Positions 11,110 to 20,475 of a DNA stretch of 64,000 nt are shown here, one piece after another. The notes under the pieces were generated by a model, which ran no database searches, was not told the DNA's origin, and was given only the letters and a program-made list of their open reading frames with translations. A program made the position numbers and the translations under genes. This stretch comes from Enoplolaimus lenunculus (taxonomy: Eukaryota; Nematoda; Enoplea; Enoplida; Thoracostomopsidae): positions 118,307-182,306 of the forward strand of contig JASANG010002035.1 of NCBI GenBank assembly GCA_030248215.1, read 5' to 3'. The first letter of the stretch is position 1. The number at the start of each line of letters is the position of its first letter.

Positions 11110-12096
11110 TAGTACATACTGAACATACCATAAAAATTTCAGAATACTCTAAACTTTTATTTCTAGGATCGACAACTTCGATTTCAGAGCCATAATACGG
11201 ACAAATGAACTTCACCGTATCGCCCAGTGTCACTTTGATTACATTGTTTGTTTCCGTTTGGAATCTAAAATTATTTTAGCATTTACCAAAAGAGCAATAA
11301 AAGTGATGCGCTATAAAGTGTACGCGGCGGCCCGCGGTATAGAAAATTATAACGCAATCCTTTACTGGGATTTTAAGCAAGTAAGAAAGACTTCTTTATA
11401 TATACCACAGAATTACTTAAAATTCAAAATTATGAATCAAAGTACATCGTCGTGCTTATATATCTAGCAAATCCTGATGACTGGACAATAATATTATTTA
11501 TCTTTCCACCAGCTACAGTAGTTAGTTTTGGTTCAGTTGACAATATATCATTTGACTATTTTTCTAAACGCCTTCCAAACCAAAATAATTTGCCATAACG
11601 TTCTAAAACTATTCTGACCTGTAAATTCCAGTGAGTTGATTAATCAACTCAGAGAGAATTGGTCATTTTTGGTCATTTCTGAGCTAGTAGCACTAAATAT
11701 TAACTCAGTCTGAAGCTTATTTATTTCCGGGTGAGTTGATCAATTAACTCAGAATGAGTCAATCCAATTCAGAATTCTGAGTTCCGAAAGACCTAATTCA
11801 GAGCTCAAATATCTGAGTGGATTCAACTCATTCTGAGTTAAAATCAACTCGCTGGAATTTACAGTGGGCATTTGCAAATTTAATATTCTTTGCTTCATCA
11901 CAAAATCTTTTTATCTTGTCTATTAGTCGCTAATAGCCATAAGATTATGGAAACAAAATGTATTCCTTCAAAAAAAGTTTGCAAATATTGAAAGAAAAAC
12001 TCACAGCGGGTTCGATGAGTTCCAATAGACTCGTTTTATTGATTTAGACGTTCCACGTAGCAAAAATAACGAAATCACTGTGATTGAAAATAACAT
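6831..12096 (-). CDS. Ephrin, GPI-anchored (ephrin-A type) with very long stalk
   Basis: Eph-receptor ligand. Six exons join in phase: 12096-12005, 11264-11129, 10346-10181, 9455-9363, 8301-7183, 6910-6831, giving 561 residues. Residues 1-19 form a signal peptide (MLFSITVISLFLL). The ephrin fold covers about 23-162: YWNSSNPLF at the start, VTLGDTVKFICPYY, NSCNLP, RLLGTCD, LEFTAHSL, NIYFITT and GGLCKTNNMKFRIFVQE, with all four family cysteines (FICP, NSCN, GTCD, GLCK). Residues 164-535 are a single-exon hydrophilic stalk rich in Ser, Thr, Asn and Lys. The last exon adds CGAVLQKL then hydrophobic TYMAMAVGFATLSLV before TAG, as expected for a GPI-anchor signal and not for a transmembrane ephrin-B. 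The stalk is much longer than in typical ephrins. The start ATG directly follows an acceptor-like CTTTCCGCAG. Paralogue: the + strand ephrin at 45684-49181. Confidence 0.93.
8345..8575 (+). repeat. SINE-like dispersed repeat, copy 1 (in ephrin intron)
   Basis: About 230 bp, matching copies at 35525-35770 and 45925-46165. Shared blocks include CTGATATTTATTTGGC, CCTTTCGTTACTGATATAT, CAACTATCCGTTGAATTAAA and AGCGATAATGCAAGGTTATA. It sits in intron 4 of the minus-strand ephrin. An inverted piece of the same 5' end appears at about 8685-8745. No terminal inverted repeat, so SINE-like is a guess; no RNA polymerase III box is convincing. Confidence 0.6.
9080..9290. repeat. AGGGCCGGC-type degenerate repeat in ephrin intron
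   Basis: Starts TAGGGCCGGCGTTAGG and contains GACAGGGCCGCCCTTTGGG near 9213. Both resemble worn ends of hAT-like non-autonomous elements. Boundaries uncertain; non-coding. Confidence 0.35.
9575..9835. repeat. Degenerate repeat with TCTAGCTCATTTCGCTCGCGAG, split by a hairpin element
   Basis: The left part (GGTCGACTCAAAGAGCACCC) and the right part (GTGTTTAGCGTCTAGCTC) resemble sequence at 37627-37755, 25425-25530 and 48880-49010. The foldback at 9641-9774 sits between them, which dates it as the younger insertion. Confidence 0.45.
9641..9774. mobile_element. 134-bp foldback element, TGCAAATTCCACAA ends
   Basis: The left arm TGCAAATTCCACAATATCAT continues GCGTACACCAGGTGA. The right arm is its near-perfect reverse complement, ending GTTGTGGAATTTGCA. 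A hairpin-forming MITE in ephrin intron 3. No second copy was noticed in the window. Confidence 0.7.
10510..10860. mobile_element. Two interleaved TTAGGC-bearing MITEs
   Basis: At least three element ends occur here: CAGGGGCGGAACGTTTTC (about 10517), CAGGGTCGGAACAGTATTAT (about 10582) and CGTTCCGCCCCTGATCTTG (about 10694). A fourth, degraded end lies near 10835 (GGTCCTATTCTATACAATTG). Hexamer runs of CCTAAG and of TTAGGC fill the middle in opposite orientations. The arrangement fits one copy inserted into another. Located in ephrin intron 2. Confidence 0.65.
11057..11110. repeat. AAT trinucleotide microsatellite
   Basis: An almost pure (AAT)n run with one interruption, 20-70 bases on the 3' side of the second exon of the minus-strand ephrin, inside its intron 2. 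Confidence 0.9.
11619..11864. mobile_element. MITE with CTGTAAATTCCAG ends and AATCAACTC repeats
   Basis: The terminal inverted repeats are CTGTAAATTCCAGTGAGTTG and the complement of CAACTCGCTGGAATTTACAG. The interior carries repeated GAGTTGATTAATCAACTC-like dyads. It lies in intron 1 of the minus-strand ephrin. The relative at 3775-4025 is in the opposite orientation. Confidence 0.8.
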
Positions 12097-14021
12097 CTGC
12101 GGAAAGATTAAATACGACAATGACACTTGTAACGTTGCGACATTATTTACCGCACAAAAATTGGTGAAGCTGTAAATCCAATGATTTTTGACTCAATGTT
12201 ACTTTTAGGAGCGTAACAGTAGCGAAAACGTATTCTTACTCACTAAAAATAAATTTTCTAGATTTATAGCAAAGTTATACTTAATTTCTGTCGTGAGGTT
12301 TTGTCGCATGTAAAAGCGCGATATGTAAATTGCAAGATTTCTACGGAAAATTTTTTGTATTTGTTCCTCAAATAAAAAACTTGGCCAATACTGTGATATT
12401 AATGTGGTAGACAGTGCCACACGTGCACTATATGAAAGTACGTATATATAGCATATACCAGCGCTTTCAACTTTAGAAAGCATTTTGTTTCAACCCAAGA
12501 AACAAATGAATTTATTTAAACGACCGTAGTGCTTTAGAACTATTTTCCTATTTAAAATTTGAACAAAAATTAGGAAAAGTTTTCCTGAAACCGCCATTGT
12601 AAGCTTCTTCTACTAAATAATCGCAAGCATTGGAATCGTGTCAAAAATACAGAACGCTTTTCATGTTTTGAAAAAACATTTATATTGATGAGAAAGCTTG
12701 CCTTAGCGTAAAGATAACAGCGGTGTATACAAAAAGGATCCATAAGAGGGATATATCTCCTGGAAATTTCTAGAGACCATATATCTATAGACTTAACGCT
12801 GGCTCGTAAACAACCTTTACATAACGTTATACCCTTTCGAAATAATATCCTGACTACGCTTGTGAAGGATAACTCGACAGCTAAGCCTAAAATTATGATT
12901 TTAAGCCTAAACAATAAAATTAGTTTAAATTTAAGCATATTTCATTGCAAAAGGCGGGCTACTATGAACTTTCAGTTCTGAAAACAATTTTGATGGCTCT
13001 GGAGCATGCGTATGAATGAGCAACTCTTTCTTGAAATATTCCATTGCAGATATTACTTTAAAATCCTTTATTAAAAAATGAAATATAATTTGATAACACG
13101 GCTAGCACTTTCGATTCTGTCCTACTCTTCCAGCCACACGGCAAAGACTTTGGAAATACGATATTATAACGGTTAATGATTTAATTATTTTCATAAAAAT
13201 GTGAAGTTTTTATAAAACTATGTCTTGTTTCACAGCAATATAGTCATTTCTATACAGACCATTTAGTATGTAGAATTTGATTAACTTTTTGAAATCGACT
13301 TTGTTCATTCTATCTCAAAGTTCCAAAATTAACATTTTTGCCCGAGCAGAATATTGTTTTATTCAGTAAATTTTCAGTAGTCGAATTTAAAACTATTTTA
13401 AACTTATTACATTGAAAAAATTTTGATCAGTGGCGTATTGAAAATGAGTTGTGAAGAAAATAATAAGAAGTAGCTAAACATTTAATAAATAATTAGCTAG
13501 CTAGTTTTACGAGTAATATTTTGGGTGACTCTTTATTTGGCGACAATCTTGTTTGAGATTGAGAAAGTCGGCTACCAAGTTGTGCAACTTATATATGTCG
13601 TAGCGCAAATTGCTTGGCGGGGTACTTAGCTACGGAGTGATCTAACGGGAATACCGCAATCACTTACAATCCACTGCTGGCGAAAAACCATCATGGTATT
13701 CAATAGGAGAATTTGGGTACGTTACCTCATGTAAACTTTTAATGCACAATTTCTCTCTGACATTAAATTCCTCAGACGAAACCACCTACCCCGCACAGCA
13801 ATTTGCCCTACGACATATATATCGTTACTTGTCATTAGAACCGGTAAGACTTCTTGCTTTAGCCAAGAAGAATTTGCCAAAATAATTTTTTACTCTTGTA
13901 AAGTAATGCTACCATTTTTAGAAATTTTAAGTTTTGGCATAGGTAGGCTAACTATTACCTGTACTAAAGGAGTTTAACCGCCAATTTTTTTAGTTTAAAA
14001 TAAAATTTACTACTAAAAATA

Positions 14022-14190
14022 CTGTGGGACTAGATTGAATAAGCTAAAGCTTTAGACAAATTGTTTGCTTGAATTTGGCTTAGGCTTAGCCTTAGGAATA
14101 AACTCATTCTTACGCTTAGGCTTAGGCTTAGGCTTAGAAATAAGTTTTCATACTGTTCCGCTCTTGTTATTTATACTGGTCGGATCCTGT
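14022..14190. mobile_element. TTAGGC-bearing MITE, worn copy
   Basis: Begins with ACTGTGGGACTAGATTGAAT, contains GCTTAGGCTTAGCCTTAGG and a later TTAGGC run, and ends TGTTCCGCTCTTGTTATTTA. These match the interior order of the CAGGGGCGGAACG family, with the left terminus apparently lost. Confidence 0.6.
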
Positions 14191-15250
14191 TACATAATCT
14201 GACTAACAAGCTTAAGCCAAAGTATAAAGTTATGAAACCTAAATTTGAAAAATTGGACAACTTATACGCGAGCAGAAAAAATTCTTCAACTTTGTTGCAA
14301 ACCCGCATTAAATTATCAATCAAAACTCTACTAATTTCACATAAAAGATTAAAACAAAACCGCTGTATTCTCAATGACTGGACGACCTCTGCCTTAATCA
14401 GAACTGTTTCCACAGTCTCTCATTATATATTTCTTCAATTGAGATGTTTTTACTATCGTTCAAGTTTTATCTGAGTCGATTATTACACATTTTAAATTTT
14501 ATTGTTTTTTCATTTGTTTTGCCTACTGTGTTTATTGAAATTTAATTCGTGTTTTTACTTTGGTTTGTTGTTGCGGGGCACTTGGAGAAATACTATTTCA
14601 CGGTCATGGGCGTCTGAGATAGCTTTTGGACAAAAATGTCATACGTGCCTCATTAAGTGCAATGCGTGAAATGTTTGCGTCTACCAATACAGATGGTTAT
14701 ATAATCAAATGCTTGACGCGTTATTGAACATTACTGTGGACTCTAATCTGTAATTATTCCTAAAAAATGCCTTGTCTACACCAGTTAAAAAGTACGACGA
14801 GATACCCGAAGATTTAAGCATTTTGAGCTTTCAGCACAATCTGCCAATGTTAAAGTACCGACAAACTCGCTGAAAACGCGTTTCAAAACGTTACAATTTC
14901 AAAACACACAACTATTCTTCCGGGCCAAACGATCCTCAATCCGCCTTTGATTAACCGAGTAGTCAAATTTTAAACTAAATTTTAAGCAAAATATATTATT
15001 CTACTGTATAACAAGCTTGATACCCATAACGCAACCATGCGTCAATCGTGCCGAACAGTTGGACCCGAAATACACGATGGTTGTAGTACGGCTCTTATAG
15101 TTATTTGAGCGTTGTTAAAAGAACCTCATTTACAAGTTTTAGCGGGCGAATGTGTAGCGAGTTAGAAATTTATTTTCATTGGAACATTTGGCATGTTTAC
15201 ATTCTAAAGCCAATTAACGTGCTTTCGGGGCAACGCGTAAAAGATATCTA

Positions 15251-15469
15251 CATTGTAAAAAATGGAGAGTCAAATGGACTCTCTCCGAAATAGGCTTTTC
15301 CTGACTACACAAATGGAGTCAAATTCGACTCCGCCAGAGTCAAATTCGACTCACTGAGCGATTCAGTGAATCGAATTTGACTCTGGCGGAGTCGAATTTT
15401 TTCCAGTTTGTGTAGTCAGGAAGAGCCTATTTCGGAGATAGTCAATTTGACTCACCATTTTTTGCAACG
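15251..15469. mobile_element. Foldback MITE, third copy of the GACTC-rich family
   Basis: Same arm order as the copies at 3032 and 6056: GTAAAAAATGGAGAGTCAAA at the left and CACCATTTTTTGCAAC at the right, with a central dyad around GACTCACTGAGCGATTCAG. The outermost bases have diverged. Confidence 0.85.
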
Positions 15470-17385
15470 TATACTATACACACGCCTCTGTATTAGGTTA
15501 ACTATTTGATTTCAAACTGCGTGATAGCAGATTCCACAAAACAGCGGAAGTTAAATTAAATTAAACTCTGTTTCTTTGCACAAAGATTAAAAAGACGTTT
15601 GTTGAAAATTTTACCGACCGCATGCAGATATTATTTTGTTGCAATTGTTTACTGATAATTTTTAACAGATTCACGCAAAGTTAACAGTAGTCAGCCGTAC
15701 AAATATTGCTGTTTTCATAAGTTTAGTACAGTTGCATTGTCTTTTTAACTCTTCGTTTGCGACAAGACAAATATTGCTATTGAAGTCTGCAAGTACGTGC
15801 AGTATTGTTTTGCTGGAGTCACGAATTGAAAACAGAAATTAAATATTAAAGCTATACGGCACATCAAATTTTGAATACAATGAATATATTGGCTTTTAAC
15901 TAAAAGTTTGCGCACTTGTTTACTTTTCTTCAATAAATGTTTCCCCTATATATGACTGGATTACTAAATATAAACTGAGGCTTAGGCTTAGGCTTAGGGG
16001 GTTCCTGCTATCAAATTAACACTATCGTGGGAGAATGAACAAGTTCCAAGGTTTGCATTGCATGCTACTTCAAAAGCGTTTATTCCTAAACTGAAAACTC
16101 TTTAACGCCAAACGTTTCGAACATCATAGATCATTTCAGTTTAGCGATGATCAAAGGTTGATTGAAAGTCAATGAATCCTAAGTTTGTAATAGACTGTAA
16201 ACTGTCTCTGCAAGCAGCTTGAAACCGGATATAAGAGACTTCTTCTCCTGTCCCAACAAATTCACTGATTATTTCCGGGTTACACTGTAGTAAATTTTAC
16301 GAAAAATATATACGAGTCAAACAATAAGTGACCATCTAATTTTACTGAACAGAGTTTTAATCTGTTGTATTGAAATATGTTGAATTTGAGAAATATAATA
16401 CAGTGCAACGGGAGCTGAAAATTATCAGGACCGGAGGGAGACAAATTTTCCCAATGCGAAGGTTATGCGAAACTCCGTAACACAATTTAGCTGTTGAATT
16501 TGATGACATTAAACATAATTTGTAAAGTGTTGTCAATAAATTGTTTTAAGCTTTCTTTTAAGACATTACATGAACAAAAACATTCCAATACTACACAAGG
16601 CTGCTAACAAACTCGCTGATTTGCACAAGTTTTGTAAAAATACGAAAAATTTAAATACCGAAATTGCAGCAAGCTAAAGCAAACTTTATACCAAGTTGGA
16701 GCCGCATGTTAATTGTATCCTGCAGTCCAAAAATGCATTATTATTCTACTTCTGCAAAATTCACAAATATTTAATTTGATACGACAGTACAAGACAGGTA
16801 TATGGATTACAACTATATATAATATATCACAGTAAGTCATTTTGATTCGAAACATTTAAAACAAGGAATGTGTCAGATATATATGATTTTTACTGGTGAA
16901 ACGTACCTGTTGAGCTACTACAGCCAAGATGCCAACTAAAAGCAAGATTGATGTAAATTTGATATGGGCAATTGTAATAAATAAGGTATATTCTGCTCAG
17001 TCTGAAGATACTATTTTTCAGTCTGTCAGCTTGACTTTGCAGTATCGCTTTTTTGTGATCGAAATATTACTCTAAAGTTCTGTCGTCAGAAAATGGTCAT
17101 ATATTGATTTATATAAATTTGTTTAAATGTATATATAAAAAACAATAATTTAATATAATTGGAACCTAACATTGCAAACTATTTGTTTCTCAACATGAAA
17201 GGCTGAGACAAATTATTTCTGCCCAGAAACTATACATATTTATTGCAATTTGTCCAAAGCAAAATTCTACCTTTATCAACGAATGAAACTCGTTCGTTTT
17301 TTCGATTGTAGGGAAAGCGTCGAAATCTTCATCAATCCATTAAACACAACAAGTATTAAACAACAAAAGTTTCTGCTCAAACAGA

Positions 17386-18132
17386 TTAATAACTGTTTTT
17401 ATGTCGCATAGATTGCACGATAATACGTTCCAGCCGAACTTCCATGCTAATATTACTTGAAGAATAATTCTTTATGATTACACGTTCTGCCAGATCGTTG
17501 CCAAAATCCAAAGGATCGTTCGTCGATGCAGTTAAACTGACTACAACTTTAATATTGTTTCAAAAAATAAATTCAAATACACCACTTCTTATAAAGCATT
17601 GCTTGAATATGAGCATTGACGTTGTAGAACAACCTGGTCTAAATAAAACACTTTCGGTTGTAAACCATTTATTAGTTATTCGTTACCTACTCGCATCACA
17701 AGCCTCGATGGGTTCACTACGCCAGCAAATTGCTGTAAGCAACAGTACTGTCAAATCGGCACAACATTCAGATTGTACTCGTTTCCGATGTATGTTTGTT
17801 CGTAAAAGTTGAAATATATGCTTTGAAATTTTTTAACTATGTCTTTCGCTTTCACATACAATGTTGTTTTGTGTTAAAAATTTTAGTTTTAGCGTCTATT
17901 ACTATGTGGATCACGGTGTCGGGCGCAAAATTATGCGTCGAATGCTTCACATTTTTCGAATTGCAAGCCAACTGACATTTATAACTCAACGAGCCACCCT
18001 GTTGCAGATTTAAAATCAGACTCGTGTAAATTAACAAGTCATTTCCTTTCTTCTTGCCGTTCGCAAGCAATAGATAAACTTTGTACTCGTTCCGTAATAC
18101 CAAATACAAGCAGTTGTTCAATATGTTGAATA
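17386..18132 (-). CDS. Possible exons of an unrecognised gene (hypothetical)
   Basis: Two stretches read like coding sequence with plausible splice sites, but I do not recognise a family. The first (18132 down to about 17852-17900, after an acceptor CGCCAG) reads CLYLVLRNEYKVYLLLANGK then KKGNDLLIYTSLILNLQQGG then SLSYKCQLACNSKNVKHST, with several Cys. The second (17540-17386, acceptor GTTGTAG, stop TAA) reads LTASTNDPLDFGNDLAERVI then IKNYSSSNISMEVRLERIIV, ending RHKNSY. Between them a short in-frame segment after CTTACAG (QFAGVVNPSRLVMR) is followed by a GTAGGT donor, but I could not link all phases. The sequence could be an extracellular beta-rich domain, an old pseudogene or chance. It lies just 3' of the synaptotagmin on the same strand. 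Confidence 0.3.
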
Positions 18133-18240
18133 CTGGCGATAAACACGTGGAATATTATTTAATAAAATAAAAATTGAGAGTTTGAAGTAAATTTTGGTAC
18201 AACGAAGAGAGTTTGTTGAAGACGCATGGGGCGAGGCGGA

Positions 18241-19887
18241 CTATTTCTTTTCATCTTCTTCTTCAAACGGTTGCAACGCGTGCCACTGCGCAATCGAGCG
18301 ACCCTGACCTTGCAACATATCTCGCCAATGTTTACCCGGAGTGCCCTCCACCCCTAGCCCTAGTCGAACCCATCCAATAGCATCATTTGACCCTAACCGA
18401 TCATAGTCCATCACAAAAATGTGTAGTTCAGTTTTGTTAATTTCGTACGATTTGACTTCAAATTTAAACGACTGATTATAGTAAGGATTGATTTCTTTCA
18501 TTTTAATTGCAGTTTTTACTTTTTTCACACGTTTGCCGTTTTGCATTAAGTTAACTTTGACGTAAGGATCAGAAGAGCCGGTTAGGACGTCCATTGCTTT
18601 TAGCTGTTTACACTCGATAATCATACACGTAAGCGTAGATTTTTTTGCAACGTAACGCAACGAAAAACAAATATCGCCCAGCACGTTCTTTGGTGGCTCT
18701 TTGATCTCTTTCCACATTTGAAGATTTTCTGACGCCAGATCAATCGACCCAAGTGGGATCTGTACTTCACCTAAATATCAAATATTTATTAAATTCCAAA
18801 AAGACCATTATTTCCTAAAAGCTCTAAATTTATGAAAATTATTTATTCAATTTGCTATAGAAACTTCCGCTTCAAAATCATTAAAGGTACAGGATAAACT
18901 ATAGTCGCATGAGCGGCGTATTTCCAAATACACGATGCTGTGTCAACGCAGAACTGAACAGATCAGGATTTACAACTGTTTATGAGCTTGAAAGCAGGTG
19001 CAGGTTGTAGACAATGTTGTAAACGAGTTACGAAACCACTCAGTTCTTTGTCGTGTTCCGAAAGTTGAGGCGGCAATTATTTTTTTAGTCTATCTTACGA
19101 TTGCTGTGCTCACAGCAGCCCGTTCACTTATTGATGTCCATAAATACTGCTAACATAAAATTTAGAGTAATTCCAAGGCGCAAATACCAGTAACTGTGCA
19201 AAAACTTCGAGCTTTATTTTCGAACCACTAAATTACGATTGGGTTTCCAAACGTAGCTGGAAATTAGATCTTTCATATGAAATAGAAAATATTCATATGC
19301 GAAAGGTTTAACATAACGCTAACTTCCAATGATTTCGACATACCAATTTGGTCGTCAGCACCAACTGCGTCATGATCGTATATTGCAAACACGAGTGTTT
19401 TCGATGCGACTTCGTTAAACGCAATTTTCGGAAACGAAAAAGTTTCGTTAAACACGGGATTCAACGTTTTCTTGTGCTTTTTGGTGTCGAATTTCTTCTT
19501 TTTGTCCGGCAAAATGTACACACGACAGTATGGATCTGACGTGCCGCCAACGTCCATCGCAGGTAGCTCTTCCGCTTGAATCACCGTTATATCCAAGATT
19601 GATTTGTCGAAATTGTAGTCGAGTTTAAATTCAAGTCGACCAAATGTCTCTTCTTCTTGTTTCTTTTCTTCTTCTTCTTCTTTCTTTTCTTCTTCTTTTT
19701 TAGCAGCTCCGGAGCCGGTAGCACCGCCACCCGCAGCGGCTGCTTTCACTGCTTCTGCTTCGGCTTCTTTGCCAGCTGCTGCGAGAACTTGAGACTGAAC
19801 TTGAGAACTAACGCTGGAGACTGTACTTGCACCGAGTTCGTAAGCTTCTGTAGCAGCAGCGAGCGCTTTACTGAATAGTCCAGCCAT
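18241..19887 (-). CDS. Synaptotagmin with C2A and C2B but no transmembrane segment
   Basis: Calcium and phospholipid sensor of the synaptotagmin family. Exons 19887-19344 and 18770-18241 join in phase 1 to give 357 residues. Residues 1-60 are Ala/Ser/Gly-rich with an amphipathic start (MAGLFSKALAAATEAY); residues 63-80 are a Lys/Glu run. C2A (about 82-195) has PAMDVGGTSDPY and LPDKKKKF, and keeps five acidic calcium ligands: D112, D118, D171, D173, D179. C2B (about 210-350) has SSDPYVKV, MQNGKRVKKVK (polybasic strand), YDRLGSNDAIG, HWRDML and the WHAL motif; its ligands are D242, D249, D303, D305 and D311, with one extra residue in the first loop. Classical synaptotagmins have an N-terminal membrane anchor; none is seen. 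A TAA stop lies in frame 39 bases upstream of the chosen ATG, so an upstream anchor would need a separate exon. Confidence 0.95.
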
Positions 19888-19932
19888 TGTTATTATGAGC
19901 GTATGCTGTTACAGATTAATCAGTGCGCACCA

Positions 19933-19940
19933 CCTTATAA
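19933..19940 (-). promoter_or_regulatory. Possible TATA box of the synaptotagmin gene
   Basis: On the minus strand CTTATAAGG lies about 45 bases upstream of the start codon, leaving room for a short leader beginning near 19910. Tentative, because AT-rich DNA gives many chance matches. An acceptor-like GTAACAG about 19 bases before the ATG is an alternative feature of the leader. Confidence 0.3.
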
Positions 19941-20159
19941 GTTAGTTTTAAATAAAGTATTTTTAATTTTAGTATATATTAAAACTGTTTCATTTACTAT
20001 ACATAAAATAATTGCAATTTCTAAAATCTTTTAGAAATTTACAAACGTAAAATCGGCAGATTTTCACAGACTGAACATTTATTTGGTTAAAATGGTCTTT
20101 ACAATGGATATACGTTCATAACATCATACATCGCAGTCGATCGAAGTGTGTAAAGAAGG

Positions 20160-20475
20160 CCTATGTAAAGATCAGAGGCGGAACGTTTTTTGCGGGACTG
20201 CAATTGAGTAAGTTTATGCTTTAAACGATTTTTTGTTTAGACCAGGCTTAGGCTTAAATTTAGGTGTATTATTACTTTTTGTGCCATAATAAGCACTGAA
20301 TCGTAAGATTTAATGATCAGTGTATAGATATGAGCCGTAACAGTAGTAAGAGTATTTTCTTAAGCCTAACCCTAAGCCTAAGCGTATAGAATAATCCTGT
20401 ACCTAAACCTGAGCCTTAAGCATGCTTTGTTGCAGGCCCGCGGAAAAATGGATCGCCACTGATCTGTACATGACC
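20160..20475. mobile_element. TTAGGC-bearing MITE, ends GCCTATGTAAAGATCAGAGG
   Basis: Left end CCTATGTAAAGATCAGAGGC then GGAACG. The right end is GATCGCCACTGATCTGTACA, a diverged inverted copy. The interior has GGCTTAGGCTTAAATTTAGG and CCTAACCCTAAGCCTAAGCG. Same family as 48628-48828. Confidence 0.7.

Larger units (their letters stand above)
12097..17385. other. Intergenic stretch upstream of the minus-strand ephrin
   Basis: About 5.3 kb with no recognisable gene. It holds a TTAGGC-type element (about 14022-14190), a foldback MITE (15251-15469) and a short TTAGGC run near 15977. Open frames at 12205-12483, 12570-12938 and 14171-14474 overlap on opposite strands or have no recognisable motif. 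The ephrin promoter should lie in the first part, but I see no defined element. Confidence 0.5.

Noticed and set aside
10994-11233. Open frame starting at TLGDTVKFICPYY on the minus strand
   Set aside because: It is the second ephrin exon read through its donor into the AAT microsatellite. The true exon is 11264-11129 with no start codon of its own.
19657-19878. Open frame rich in Phe on the plus strand
   Set aside because: It is the antisense shadow of the Lys/Glu and Ala-rich part of the synaptotagmin first exon.
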